Below, piece by piece: positions 1 through 12,345 of a stretch of DNA of 64,000 bases. Made by a program: the position numbers and the translations under genes. Each line of letters opens with the position of its first letter. Position 1 is the stretch's first letter. Origin of the DNA: Silene conica (Eukaryota; Streptophyta; Magnoliopsida; Caryophyllales; Caryophyllaceae); assembly GCA_029255685.2 (NCBI GenBank), contig CM055312.2, forward strand, positions 26,010,203-26,074,202, read 5' to 3'. A model generated the notes under the pieces. That model ran no database searches. It was given only the letters and a program-made list of their open reading frames with translations, and had not been told where the DNA came from.

Positions 1-1607
1 ACTATTCTATTGTAAAACTGAAATTTAAATTAAATTACAAGCTCGTGATACGAGATCACATAAATTACAACCGAATCAATATTCCCTTTCATTAAGGGTA
101 TTATTGATTAAAACTAAGGCCATACTAAGAAAAATTACATAATTCCGAATTATATAAAAACATTCAAATATGACATTCATATTAAATAAAATGCAATAAT
201 AAAATATGTATGCATATGCTCAATTTTTAATGCCAAATCGCCTTATGGGAGCAAATATCTCATATTTGTTTACGGTTTTTACGGATATGCGTGATTTTAA
301 CTATTAAACTCATCAAAATTACATAAATCTCATTTATGTCCATGTTAATCATCCTAACATTCTTTAGGAATCAATGTTTAGTCTCTACTAATGTTTGATC
401 ATGATTCAACTTGATTTTGCATTATTGTTCATATATTACTTGTATTTACGGGAAAAATAAACGGAATATGGCCTCATGAGTCAATAAAAATTCGAAATTT
501 AAAGTTCAAAAATTTTAAACTTTCTGGAAATTTCTAAAATTTCATAAATTACTAAAATGGTCTTGTGCAAAAATATATAGATTATTTCTTAAATAAATCA
601 TATAATAGGCGTTTTTATGGTTAAAAATCCGATTTAAATTACAAAAACTTGCAATAAATTGCTATAAATTTTTAGTCATCCTAAAATATATATTAGAATC
701 TGGAAATGACCAAAAATTACAGACCATACTCGAAATTTTATTTTACGACTCATAAATTACGATTATTAACTATTTAACTCATAAAAATTAATAATCATAA
801 AAACATAAACTTTTTGATATCCAACTTTTAGATCTGATGTTCCTATTATATAAGACATCTATGGGTAAAATTTTATGCCATAATCTTGAGATTTACTATT
901 TTTAACACAATAAGTCATTATATACCCGATTTTAACTATTAAAATCATAAATCATGCATCATTCGAGAATAAATTCCCAAACTTTTTATACATTCTTTAA
1001 ATATTTCATGTGACATTGTGTAAATGTTTTAAGAAAAAATTTCAACTATAACTATTAAAGTCGAATTTGAGTCACTATTAATGCGATTTTTACTATAAAA
1101 ATCATTAATCATGCAAAATAAGTCCAATAAGTCCGAAAATTTTTATAGGTACTGTATATATTGCATGTGACTCCTCATAAAATTTTCAAGGTCAGATTCG
1201 AGATATAACCTCCTATACCCATTTTAACTCATATTACGAATATTTATCTTATAAAATTCATAATCCATGCATAATACCTTCATTTATTACGAAAATTTAA
1301 ATACAATATATAAAATATGCATGCGAGAACATATCAAAAAAATCTCGGCCATAAACTATGTTTAACTATTTTTCCATTAATTGTTGTTTAAAACCGATTT
1401 AAACTACAAAATATACAAATAAATATAAAAATGAACAATAAAAATCCATAAAATTATCTTTATGTCCTAAAACCATTTTAGAATCAGAAACTTTAACATG
1501 CAAATTTATTTTGTGATTTATCATAATAAATACAATAATTTCGAAATATGTATGTTAATCCGTTTAACATAAAACATGAATCCGATCATGCATGCAACAA
1601 CCGTAAT
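1..1607 (-). other. Noncoding 5' leader of Copia-D
   Basis: This AT-rich stretch has no coherent open frame and no recognisable protein similarity. It lies just downstream, in minus-strand sense, of a primer binding site and LTR, so it is read as the long untranslated leader of a minus-strand Ty1/copia element whose gag and pol lie left of the window. Loose near-repeats of an 'AAAATCATAAATCATGCA' type recur around 930-1300. The leader assignment rests on the adjacent PBS and LTR; no gene was seen. Confidence 0.6.
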
Positions 1608-1619
1608 GCTCTGATACCA
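1608..1619 (-). other. Primer binding site of Copia-D (initiator tRNA-Met)
   Basis: The plus strand reads GCTCTGATACCA; its complement TGGTATCAGAGC is the standard plant copia primer site for the 3' end of initiator tRNA-Met. Two bases separate it from the LTR edge at 1622, the usual spacing. It fixes the element as minus strand and the neighbouring LTR as the 5' LTR. Confidence 0.9.
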
Positions 1620-1621
1620 CT

Positions 1622-2927
1622 TGTTGGAAATCTAATTCCTGATTTTATACTCAAATCTAATGTGAGTTTTGTTTCTTTAAGTTTAGGTTTAAAACTTAAT
1701 AAGATCTTATGGATGCATGATGATTACATACGTTGTGTGAATGTCCTTACATTGATTTTAGAAGGTTTATACTCAATAATCACCTATTATATGAGTCTTC
1801 AAACCGAAATACCCTTATAACGATCTAACACAAAATCGTCTCCAAAAGATACGTATCAAGGACCCGATCTCAAACCAAGACTATTTTGTTGCTAGAAAAA
1901 TAGAATTAGTAAACTAGAATCAATAATAATATTACCCTTAATATTATTAATATGGAAATAATTAATTTCCTAGAAAACTATTTCACTAGAAAATATATAT
2001 AGAGAGAGAATGAGTTGTAGTATGTATGTGTGTTTGATGAACAAGCATCAACTTATGACTAGACACAATGTAGTGTGTAGTGCTAAATATATAAGAGCAA
2101 AGATGGGCTCTTCTTTCTTGCTTTGGCCGGCCAAAGTGCCTTCTAGTAGAGCCAATGCATGCCTCTTACTCTTACACAAAAGCACACAATATGCCTTACA
2201 CTTAAGGCTAGGTATATAAGCTTTTGTATAATGTGTAAGAGTAGCTTACAATATCACAACAATACACTACCTCATTAACACACATCACACGGTCAAAAGG
2301 GTATAAAATGGATTCCATTTTATCTTTGTCAATTGTGCTAATTTGTAACATGTCACACATGTTTCATAACACATGACCCGATTTTTTAATTATGCAATTT
2401 TAACTATTAAAATCCATAATTTACAAGTTTATTACATTTAAATATTTCTTCTAATAATTCGAAATTATTATTGTATAAAATGTAGTATCATAATTTTAAT
2501 TACAACTCTTTGTAATTTTATGATCAACCGTGTTCATTCTTAATTTAATCGTTTCCTAAACGAATAAATAAAAACCGTGTAATAAAACGATTTTATTACT
2601 TTGACCGTCTATTATTATAATCCCATTACAATAATATTCGTCACGTAAAATTATTATTTCCAAATTTCTAGCTAGTTATTAATTAATTCGTATCTAATAC
2701 GATATTAATTAATTTATTACATTGAGACGCAATTCCCTAAAGATATGACCTTAAGGGATCAAATAATCACCACCATCATATGACGATAATGTCAAACTCT
2801 AGACAGCCAATCATTATCGGTAAATGTTGATCAGTCGACTTTGAAAGAGTAACATTCCCTGTTGTGTTTCATTCAAATGAGTTTTAATTATGTCAACACA
2901 CTATTGTCGAGGACACTTCCTCCAACA
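1622..2927 (-). repeat. 5' LTR of Copia-D
   Basis: The 1,306-base block starts TGTTGG and ends CCAACA, the usual copia LTR termini, with a PBS directly outside its left edge. The right edge abuts integrase sequence of Copia-C, so Copia-D inserted into that gene. The target duplication cannot be tested because the other end is outside the window. The right-hand 170 bases share a block with the LTRs of Copia-A, B and C. Confidence 0.85.
2757..2832 (-). promoter_or_regulatory. Nested double stem in the U3 region of the Copia-D LTR
   Basis: Outer arms GATCAA (2757-2762) and TTGATC (2827-2832) enclose inner arms CGATAATG (2784-2791) and CATTATCG (2812-2819), which pair perfectly. The same arrangement occurs in three other copia LTRs here with different arm sequences. 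Placement in U3 follows from distance to the LTR start. Function is unknown; a structural or cis-acting role is inferred. Confidence 0.5.
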
Positions 2928-4624
2928 CTGACAAGACCCTATACGAGCTTTGGAAGGGAAAGGTTCCTAACTTGTCCTTTATTCGGGTTTGGGGCTGCGA
3001 GGCTTATGTCAAATGGAGACACGAGGACTAGCTCGGCCCTCGATCGGTCAAGACATACTTTATTGGTTATCCCAAAGGAATTTTTGGTCACTACTTCTAT
3101 TCGCCTACCGAACAACGAGTTTTTGTTGCGGCTAGTGCGAAGTTCTTGGAGAAAGAGTTTATTGAGAGCAAACCAAGTAGTCGAACTTTCGATTTGTCGG
3201 AGATTCAAGAAGCAACAACCAAGCAACCAATGGAGGAAGACGTTCCTTTTACAAGTGCTACAGTTACATTTCCTCAGAAACCTATGAGGTCGGGAAGAAT
3301 GTTTATCCCCCCAGACAGATACATTGGTATGGTCGAGGAGGGCAATGGAAATGACATTTTACTCCTAGAGAGTAATGAACCCCCTACCTATAAAGGAGCC
3401 ATGACATGTTCCGACTCTAAGCTATGGCTAAAAGCCATGCAATCTGAGATAGACTCCATGTATGAGAATGACGTGTGGGATTTGGTTGATTTGCCTGATC
3501 AGGTACGACCTCTTCAGTGGAAATGGCTTTATAAGATAAAACATTCTGTGGAAGGACAACCGGACACCTATAAGGCACGACTAGTGGCAAAAGGTTACAC
3601 TCAAGTGCAAGGGTTGCATTATGATGAATCCTTTCACCTGTAGTTATGCTTCGTTCTATCCGGATAATCTTAGCGATTGCCGCGTATCATGACTATGAAA
3701 TCTGGCAAATGGACGCGAAAACCGCCTTCTTAAACGGTTATTTAGAGGAGGACTTGTACATGGTACAGCCCGAGGGTTTCACTAATCCTAAGAATCCTAA
3801 AAAGGTATGCAAACATAAGCGTTCCATTTATGGACTTAAGCAAGCATCACAAAGTTAGAATCATCGCTTTGACCAAGTGATAAAAGAAAATGGTTTCTTA
3901 CGATCTGTCGAGGAACCAATGTTATATATCAAGTCGAGTGGGAGCAAAATTATTTTCTTGATATTGTATGTTGATGACATACTTTTGATTGGAAACGACA
4001 TTCCTCTCTTATCTTCGGTGAAAGTATGGTTAAAGAACCATTTACAGATGAAAGATCTAGGTGAGGCACAACGCATTTTAGGGATCCGTATCTATAGGGA
4101 TGGATCACGACGGATGTTATCATTAAGTCAGGAGTCTTATATAGATAAGATTCTTGATAGGTTCAGCATGACCAACTCCAAGAAGGGGTACCTTCCGATG
4201 ACCACAGGGATGCATTTGAGTAAAACTCAGGCACCCAAGACACCGGAAGAGAAAGAGCGCATGAGTCGTGTTCCTTATGCATCAGCAGTGGGATCGATCA
4301 TGTATGCCATGACGTGCACGCGTCCAGACTTGGCATATGCATTGAGTATGATAAGTGGTACCAAGGCAACCCAGGTGAAACACAGTGGATGGTTGTTAAG
4401 AATATCCTTAAGTACTTACGAAAGACTAAGGATTGGGTATTGACTTATGGAGGAGACACTAAGCTATGTGCAAACGATTACGCAGATGCTAGTTTCCAAA
4501 CGGATCGAGATGACTCAAAATCTCAATTTGGATTTGTCTTTACTCTTAATGGTGCTACGGTCAGTTGGAAAAGTTCCAAACAAAGTGTTATAGCAGATTC
4601 TACAACTGAGGTCCGAGTACTATG
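2928..4624 (+). pseudogene. Copia-C pol remnant: integrase C-terminus, reverse transcriptase, truncated RNase H
   Basis: Reading across several frame changes and stops, the plus strand encodes the integrase end (a TPYELWKG-like motif, then CEAYVKW and KTYFIGYP near 2940-3080), a linker, and reverse transcriptase from about 3460. The catalytic YVDD occurs near 3967 within LILYVDDILLIGND, and KTAFLNGYLEE lies near 3718. Stops interrupt it at about 3643 and 3856, and a frameshift falls near 4370. RNase H starts at about 4490 and stops after ADSTTE, where the LTR begins directly, so the end of RNase H, the 3' noncoding region and the polypurine tract are missing. The protein closely resembles that of Copia-B. 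The upstream part is cut off by the Copia-D insertion. Confidence 0.88.
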
Positions 4625-5609
4625 TGTTGGAGCAAGTGTCCTGCACAGTTAGTGTGATAACAATAAATCTCTTATAAGTTCACAGGGTATACTTAGTATG
4701 ATAATCAGTTGATTAACGTTTATCGATAACAGTTGGCTTGCTAGAAGTTTGACGTTATTGTCATACAGATGGCGGTGATCAACTGGTCCCTAAAGGTCAC
4801 ACCTAGAGGATGTGTTTGAGAGATGTGATTATATGAAAGTATAATTATATTGATGCCTTAAATGACTAAAAGGTTAGTCAAATGTAATAATGATGCGATT
4901 ATTTAATAAGATTAAATAATATTAGGAGATGTGAATTAAATGTTAATTCATAATTTAAATATAAAATGTTATATTTAAAATGCAAGTCATAAATATACGA
5001 TAATTATAAATGACAAAAAATTATAATATACGATATTAAATTTTATTAATTATACGATAATTATTTTTGTGCTCCTAAAATATTTATATATATTGTATTA
5101 TATTATTTTATAATAATAAATGAAAAAGCGGTTTTGTTGGTTACGATACAATTAGTTGTATCTAACTAATTAATATTTATTATTATTTATTTAATACATA
5201 ATTAATATATAATAATATAAATAACCAACATGATAACCACCATTTTGGTGGTTAACATAACAAAAAAAAATCTTGTCGTTTTGTTAAGGGTTTGGACGTG
5301 CATCATCAATAGGAGAAGAAAATTTCTGAACTTTTACTTCTTAATATTATTACATAATTTATATATTAATAATAATATATAATACTTTAATATATCACAA
5401 GTATTTGGTATATTTCAACATATCTTTGGTGCAATCAATAGGAGAATATCGATTTCAATATTTTTTTCTTAGGCCGCATATTAGAAGAACCGAAGGTTAT
5501 TTCTAATTCAGGTTGATAATTACGTATTGCATTTGAGACAATAATTTCATATTATAAAGTTTCGTTATAATCCTTATAATTATGTCGAAATATACCGATA
5601 TTTCCTACA
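4625..5609 (+). repeat. 3' LTR of Copia-C
   Basis: It starts TGTTGGAGCAAGTGTCC, matching the reverse complement of the Copia-B LTR start, and shares its first 200 bases with that LTR. The end at ...TTTCCTACA is placed by alignment with the Copia-B LTR terminus and by the return of gypsy coding sequence at about 5640. Very AT-rich in the middle. The partner 5' LTR is not in the window. Confidence 0.75.
4706..4785 (+). promoter_or_regulatory. Nested double stem in the U3 region of the Copia-C LTR
   Basis: Outer arms CAGTTGATTA (4706-4715) and TGATCAACTG (4776-4785) pair with one G-T wobble. Inner arms CGATAACA (4724-4731) and CGTTATTG (4753-4760) pair with one wobble and one mismatch. This is the counterpart, in opposite orientation, of the stems in Copia-A, B and D. 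Confidence 0.5.
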
Positions 5610-6839
5610 GCACAATGTCAAAGTTGTGCCGTCAACATACCATCAATGTGTAAAGATGCCAACCGAGTGAGGGGTAACTACAATCCAAGGAGAACAAAAA
5701 ACGGCTTAGGAATGCTACTTGTAGGCTTTGAAACCATCAAAGTCAGGTAAGTCTATGGCATTGAAATTAAAGTCCCCTGTCAAGAAGGAATACGTTGCAG
5801 AATCACAAATGGAGACAGGAGAGGTAATCCTGAATCAAGAATTTCCTGACAGGAAGGTACTTGTTGGCTCTGATGCACCTGACTCAGTCATGCCTGATCT
5901 GGTTAATTTTCTTAAAAGTAAGATGTCTTGTTTTGCTTGGTCAGATTTTGATATGACGTCTTTCAAGCCTGTGCAGCAAAAGAGGCGAAAATTTTCCTCT
6001 GAAAGAAATGAGATCATCAACTAGGAAGTTGAGAAGCTGCTGGATATGGGTATGATCAGGGAAGTGATGTACCTAGACTGGTTAGTCAATGTGGTGGTTG
6101 TGGAAAAGAAGAACGACAAGTGGAGAGTCTGTGTAGATTACACTGACCTGAACAAAGCTTGCCCAAAAAGATCCATTTCCCTTGCAGCACATTGATGTCA
6201 TGGTAGATGCCACAATAGGACACGAGATGCTAACCTTCATGGACGCCTCAAGTGGATTCAACTAGATAAAGATGCATCCTTCAGACCAGGAAAGCAAAAC
6301 ATTTATCACTGAGAGGTATATATTGTTATACTGCTATGCCTTTTGGTTTGAAAAATGCAGGGGTAACCTACCAAAGGCTGGTTAATATAATGTTTAAATA
6401 TCAAATTGGAGATGGTGATTAAATCCAAAAGAGCTGAAGATCACGTGAAAGACCTGGAGAAGACATTCCAAATATTGGAACAATTCAACATGAAACTAAA
6501 TCCCTCCAAATGTCACTTAGAAGTATCAGCGGGCATGTTCTTAGGCTACATCATAACAAAGAGAGGAATAGAAGCCATCCCAGAACAGATTAAGGCCATC
6601 CTGGAGTTGGAACCACCAAAAGGCGACAAAGATGTCTAGAGGTTGACAGGAAGGGTAACAACCCTGAACAGATATCAGGGTCATCTGAGAGATGCAAATC
6701 ATTTTACAATCTGCTCAGGAAGAACAAAGACTTCTTGTGGACCGCTGATCATCAGTCAGCCTTTGAGGATCTAAAAGCATATCTGTCTACTCCTCCCTTA
6801 CTGGCCAAGCCAATAAAAGATGAACCCCTAACAGTTTAT
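5610..6839 (+). pseudogene. Ogre/Tat-type Ty3/gypsy reverse transcriptase relic
   Basis: The frames read a protease-RT linker (ending near 'SDFDMTSFKPVQQKRRKF' around 5935-5995), then the RT N-terminus with EVEKLLDMGMIREV (about 6025) and KWRVCVDYTDLNKACP (about 6120). Later pieces include 'TAMPFGLKNAG' (about 6340), 'KSKRAEDHVKDLEKTF' (6425) and 'KLNPSKCHLEVSAGMFLGY' (6490), then the RT-RNase H connection. The segment carrying the YVDD-equivalent motif appears deleted near 6390-6405. Stops occur at about 6022 and 6638, with frameshifts. Wording and order match the Tat/Ogre branch of gypsy elements. The relic is cut at both sides by copia LTRs (Copia-C left, Copia-A right), making it the oldest layer seen here. 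Confidence 0.8.
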
Positions 6840-8074
6840 TGTTAGTTATTTAGACGATATTAATACTCATATTGTGATCTTAAAATTACAATATAATCTA
6901 AAATGGTCTAAATCTACATGCATGCATACAAAAGTATAAAATATGGTATTAAACCATCTTAAGATAAAAATTCTTACATTGTATAGGCAAGATATGGGCA
7001 CAACACAAGGACTCCTTCCTTGTTGTTGTTCTTGAGCTATGGAATAAGAATGATCCTTCAAGACTACTAACCACCAAAAAGGTGGTCTCCTAAGGATACA
7101 CCTAAGATTATCCCAAAAAACTACTAAGTTACTAACTAGGTAAATTTAGTAGTAAACCTTGTATTATGTGATAATATTATTACACTAATAATATTATGTT
7201 ATATATATTATTAAGAGGACTTTTCTCTCTTAAAAATTAAGAGGATTTAAGTGTACAAATGAGGAGTATATATAGGGGTTTGAAATGTAAACAATTCATT
7301 GGAACATCCCATGTGATTACACCACCAAACTTTGACAAAAAATGTCTTATAAGACCTTGTATATTATGGTTCAAATGGACCCATTTCGGTCCATTTCGAT
7401 TTCCGACATTTGTCCCACAAATTCTTATAAGTCTTATATTTAATTATCTTATATAATTAATTATTAATTTGATCATTTAACAATTAAATAATACAAATCA
7501 ACAATTAATAACCACTTAAAAATTAAGTTCTTATTAGACTATTTTATTAATATAAAATATAACTTATGAACCCTTATTAGCCAATTTTACAATCTCTTAT
7601 AAGTTTAAATAGTTATTTTTTCTCCGCCTCAAACATATATACATGTCGTAGAAATTTATATAATTAACTATTAATTATAAAATTTCATTTATATTTATTA
7701 ATTAATTATCAAATAATTAAATAATAAATCCCCTTGGCTATTAATTAACTATTAATTATAATTAACTTGTCATCAAATATATATTCACATGACTTATTTA
7801 AAAGTCTTGTAATACAAGGATTTAATTTAATTGTATCTAGTGCAAATAATTAGTTTTCCATTTGGGTATCATCCTATAGGTGTGATCGACCTAAAGGGAT
7901 CAGCTGGTCACCGCCGTCACACGACAGTAATGTCAAACTCTAGTCAGCCAATCATTACCGATTAACGTTGACCAACTGACATATATGTAAAATAAATCCC
8001 CAACATATTCCTTGTACGAGATTTATTATGTAGACGCACTATTGTGGAGGACACTACTCCAACAATCTCCCACT
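6840..8074 (-). repeat. 3' LTR of Copia-A
   Basis: Starts TGTTAG and ends CTACTCCAACA, with the polypurine side (ATCTCCCACTAGTG on the plus strand) immediately to the right, so this is the 3' LTR of a minus-strand element. The left edge is placed where Ogre-type coding sequence ends; an edge error of a few bases is possible. The interior is AT-rich and noncoding. Confidence 0.75.
7901..7978 (-). promoter_or_regulatory. Nested double stem in the U3 region of the Copia-A LTR
   Basis: Outer arms CAGCTGGTCA (7901-7910) and TGACCAACTG (7969-7978) pair at nine of ten positions. Inner arms CAGTAATG (7925-7932) and CATTACCG (7953-7960) pair at seven of eight. The loop TCAAACTCTAGTCAGCCAAT is nearly the same as in Copia-D, while the arms differ. 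Confidence 0.5.
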
Positions 8075-8812
8075 AGTGTGCGCCATCGATTATCTTGTCC
8101 AAAGTTATCTCCCACTCAATGCAAGATGTCTTCCAGGTCGTTCCTGCACGTGATCTCATCATAAAGTGGTTTCCCCGATCAGGAGAATAACTCTCTGACC
8201 GGATTATCTACTATAGACCTTATCCGAGCGTGGCCACGCATTTTCAGTCACCTCTCCTCTAATGGCCTTGAGATAAAAATTTGACATAAGTGGACAATCA
8301 TGTTGACCTATTTTCTTTTTTCAATCATAGATCACCATGACACAGAAGTTGCCCATCAGCCTCCTGTTATGGCACGACCTTAAGCAAAAAACTGAAGTCA
8401 ATCGGAAACTGTACTGACTCAGACAAATAGTCTCCAGTCAAAAGAATCGAATCGAAGGAATAAATATAAATCCTCGCCACGACTTAGCAACAAAAAGACT
8501 CTATAAACGGTCACTGTCCGACAAATTGTCTCACAATCTGCCTATGTAATCGACCAATCATCACTACGACCATATGATAGTCGAACCTGTCATCTATCGC
8601 CTTATAATCTAGTCACTCCGAGACGTTGCCTCATTACGTAACCAGGGACAAAATACAATATCAATGTAGTTCACTTAATAGGGTTCGACGTTGTCATTAC
8701 AACCTATTTGGATAAAACAAAGTATATAAATTTAGACTACAACTGAATGCAACGATAAATGTAATTATCATATATGAAATAATCGGTACAAAATTATTAC
8801 ATATCGTATAAT
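8075..8812 (-). other. 3' noncoding region of Copia-A
   Basis: No open frame is seen. It begins at the LTR with ATCTCCCACTAGTG, whose complement is a purine-rich plus-strand priming site; CACTAGTG is a self-complementary octamer. A second CTCCCACTC lies near 8110. The rest lies between the RNase H stop and the LTR, as in Copia-B. Confidence 0.65.
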
Positions 8813-10115
8813 TTACAATAGTTCTGTCATTCGTCTCAACCCCATAGAAACTACATGACTATCATGTTTTATTTGAGACAATGGTTTGGTTAAAGGATCA
8901 ACGATGTTTCCAGCTGTCTCAACCTTATAGACTATAATATCCTTCCTTTCAATTAGATCTCTAATTACATGAAATTTCCTAAGTACATGTCTAGACTTGT
9001 TACTAGACTTGGGCTCTTTAGCTTGAAAAATTGCCCCACTATTATCAAAATATAAAGTGATAGGATCCTCGGCGGTCGGAACTACTCTCAGTCCCTCCAA
9101 AAATTGCTTAACCCAAACAGCTTCCTTAGCAGCCTCAGATGTTGCAATGTACTCAGCTTCCGTTGTAGAATCAACAGTCACTGACTCCTTAAAACTTTTC
9201 CAGCAAACCGCCCCTCCGTTCATCATATAGACAAATCCAGTCTGGGATTTCCCTATCGATTTGAAAACTGGCATCCGTATAACCTTTTACATGTAACTCA
9301 GATTCTCCTCCAAACACTAAGAATGAATCTTTAGTCCCTTTCAAGTATTTAAGAATATTCTTGACGGTTATTCAGTGACTCTCACCTGGATTATTCTAAT
9401 AACGACTTGTCATACTCAAAGCATACGAGACGTCAGGACGAGTGCACATCATAGCATACATGATCGATCCAACAACGAAAGCAAAGGGAATCGACTTCAT
9501 GCGTTCAATATCCTTAGGTTCCGTACGACACTGTGATTTACTCAAGGTAATCACACTACCTATTGGCAGAAAACCTTTCTTAGAGTTTGTCATATTGAAT
9601 CGATCAAGAATTTTATCAATATAACCTTCTTGACTCAATGCTAATATCTTATTGGTTCTATCTCTATAGATCCGGATACCCAAGATGCGCTGTGCTTCTC
9701 CCAAATCTTTCATTTGGAAGTGGTTTCCTAACCACTTTTTAACAGAAGTAAGCATATCTATATCATTCCGAATGAGTAGTAAGTCGTCCACATATAAAAG
9801 TAAGAAAACAACTTTAATTCCACTAAACTTCATGTATAAACACGGTTCCTCAACACTTCGAGAAAAACCATTATGTTTAATCACATGATCAAAACGATGA
9901 TTTCGACTCCTTGATGCTTGCTTAATACCATAAATGGATCTCTTAAGCTTGCATACTTTGTTAGGACTTTTAGGATCCACAAAACCTTCAATTTGTGTCA
10001 TGTACACTTCCTCTTCCAGAAACCCATTCAGGAAAGCGATCTTGACATCCATTTGCCATATCTCATAATCATGAAATGCAGCAATCGCTAACATTATCCG
10101 AACAGATCTCAACAT
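8813..10115 (-). pseudogene. Copia-A reverse transcriptase and RNase H, broken
   Basis: The minus strand encodes RT from about 10115 (LRSVRIMLAIAAFHDYEIWQ, then KIAFLNGFLEEEVY, then YVDDLLLIRND with the catalytic YVDD near 9790) and RNase H down to 8813 (WKSFKESVTVDSTTEAEY, later LYFDNSGAIFQAK and SNKSRHVLRKF). A stop and frame change between 9275 and 9395 separate the two, so no complete polyprotein can be made. Composition and motifs are those of an ordinary Ty1/copia pol. It is more diverged from Copia-B than Copia-C is. Confidence 0.9.
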
Positions 10116-11281
10116 TGCAACTGGTGCAAAGGTCTTGTCATAGTGTAAACAATGAACCTAAGTGAACCCTTTCGCCACCAGTCTAGCTTTGTAGACATCA
10201 TTATGTCCATCCATGCCGATTTTAATCTTAAAAATCCACTTACACTGAAGAGGCTGGACATCTTTAGGTAATTCAACCAGATCCCATACCTGATTGTCAT
10301 ACATGGAATCCATTTCGGATTGCATGGCTTCAAGCTATAACTTAGAGTCAGAACTAGCAATAAATGCTTTGTAGGTTTTAGGTTCGTCACTTTCTAAAAG
10401 TAATACCTCATAGTCACCATCTTCCTCAATGATACCAAGGTATCTATCAGGTTGGTGACTTACCCTTCCTGACCTCCTAGGTTCAGAAGGAATAATAACC
10501 GGATCTGACGAAGAAGGGACATTTTCCTGTGTAGTCACCTCAGTTTGTGGCTCTTGAACTTCATCAAGTTCAAATTTTCTCCCACTCTGTCTCCTAGAAA
10601 TAAACTCTTTTCTAGAAAGACAGCCTCATGAGGCACAAACACTTTGTTCTCGTGACTATTGTAGAAGTAATAACCACGGGTTTCCTTAGGGTAACCTACA
10701 AAAGTACATTTATTAGAACAAGGTGCAAGCTTATCGTCACACTTGTTTCTGACATAAGCATCACAGCCCTATACTTTCAAGTATTGTAGATTAGGGACCC
10801 TCCCTTTCCATAACTCATATGGTGTCTTGTCGGTAGCTTTAGTGGGACTCCTGTTCAAAGAACATACTGCCGATAAGATAACAAATCCCCAAAATGAGTC
10901 AGGTAATTCAGTTTGACTCATCATTGATCGAACCATATCTAATAAACTTCGATTTCTCCTCTCAGCCACCCCATTCAATTGTTGTGTGCCAGGAGGAGTT
11001 AACTGAGATACAATACCACAGTTTTGAAGGTGATCTCTAAAGTCATTGCTTAAATATTCACCACCACGATCTGATCATAATGTTTTAATCTTCTTATTTA
11101 ATTGGTTTTCTACTTCGTTCTGAAACTCATTGAACTTATCAAAAGCTTCACTTTTATACTTCATTAAGTAGATATACCCATATCTACTCATGTCATCGGT
11201 AAAAGTCATGAAATAGTCATATTACCTCTAGCAGTGACTGTCATTGGACCACATACATCGGTATGTATTAAACCCAATAAC
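10116..11281 (-). pseudogene. Copia-A integrase and linker, broken and interrupted
   Basis: The minus strand holds the integrase core and C-terminus in pieces: LLGLIHTDVCGPM at the right edge, 'MNGVAERRNRSLLDMVRSMM' near 10978 (containing the final catalytic Glu region), then TPYELWKGRVPNLQYL near 10790. The hydrophilic linker reaching RT ('SGRVSHQPDRYLG', acidic patch) follows to 10335. Several stops and frameshifts are present. The gene is cut at 11281 by Copia-B, with the duplication ATAAC at 11277-11281 and 38558-38562; its preceding codons continue at 38558-38596. Confidence 0.88.
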
Positions 11282-12254
11282 TGTGGGGAATTTCCGTATA
11301 TTCACCCTAAAATTATAGGACTATAACGAAACATTACAAGTGAATATAGTCATAAAATGAAAAAACATGAATCGAAAAGAATAGATGCACAACCTTAGGT
11401 CCTAGCGTAAAAGGCCTAAGAACAGAAATCAACCGAGATTTCCTCCTATAACTTGCACCCAAGATACGTATGAGACGATGTCGCGTGTGCCAGAAATACT
11501 CTCCAATTGCCTTGTAATATGGGGAGAGCTTTTGTGAGTTTTGATGTGAGATCTAGGTTATTGGGAGAAGGATGCTCTCAAAACCCTAGTTCTTTTAGAA
11601 TATGAATTCCAGTGTCTGACAAAAGGAGAATTCCTCTCCTTTTGTAACTCTATTCGGCCGAAAATATTATAGGGTGAGAGTGGGCTTTCCACTCTCACCT
11701 TATTCTAATGCGTGATTGGACCCGAATTGCTAAAATGTAATCCGCGGGTTTCAATTATTAATCGTATACATGTTATCAGATACTAATGTATTAATTTGTC
11801 ACAATGTACAGTCGATACATTAATAATGGTCTGATAAGAAAATGACGATATTGTATAATTAGCTTAATTAATATAACTGTTTATATTAATACATGAGTTC
11901 AACATTTAATCAAATATAACCGTTTATATTTAATTTACGAATTAATCATGTAATTCGTCTTAGCTAAAATTATTTAATCCGTATTAAATAATTATCTCAA
12001 CATCTCATTGACTAATTTTATAGTCAATACCTCTGACTAACTGTTTAGTCGCATTCGGCATAAATGTGACTGTATTTTCATACCTTCGCATCTCTCAAAC
12101 GTGTCCTAGAGGTAATAACGTCAAACTTATCTAGCAAGTCAACCGTTATTGATAAACGTGGATCAACTGATAATAATACTAAAGTATGCCCTTGCGATCC
12201 TTTAAGAGATTTAATAAATCATTGTACTAACTGTAAAGGACACTAGCCCCAACA
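11282..12254 (-). repeat. 3' LTR of Copia-B
   Basis: Begins TGTGGGGAATTTCC and ends AGCCCCAACA. It matches 37543-38557 along its length, apart from point changes and a missing stretch of about 40 bases near 12110 that removes the left half of the U3 double stem. That loss happened after insertion, because LTRs start identical. Confidence 0.93.
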
Positions 12255-12345
12255 ATCTCCCACTTGTCCGTACAAGTGTATGTACAATGACGTTATCACA
12301 CTACATGTGGAGGACACCAGCTCCAACAAACTCCCACTTGTCCGT
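12255..12345 (-). repeat. Duplicated polypurine tract and U3 start of Copia-B
   Basis: The segment AACAATCTCCCACTTGTCCG (about 12251) is followed by about 50 bases resembling the LTR end (GTGGAGGACACCAGCTCCAACA, 12307-12328 read in two parts) and then the same CTCCCACTTGTCCGTACAAG again at about 12331. On the element strand this is polypurine tract, first bases of an LTR, polypurine tract, real LTR. Each copy contains the hairpin CACTTGT, CCGT, ACAAGTG. Only the inner copy has a full LTR attached. Confidence 0.7.
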
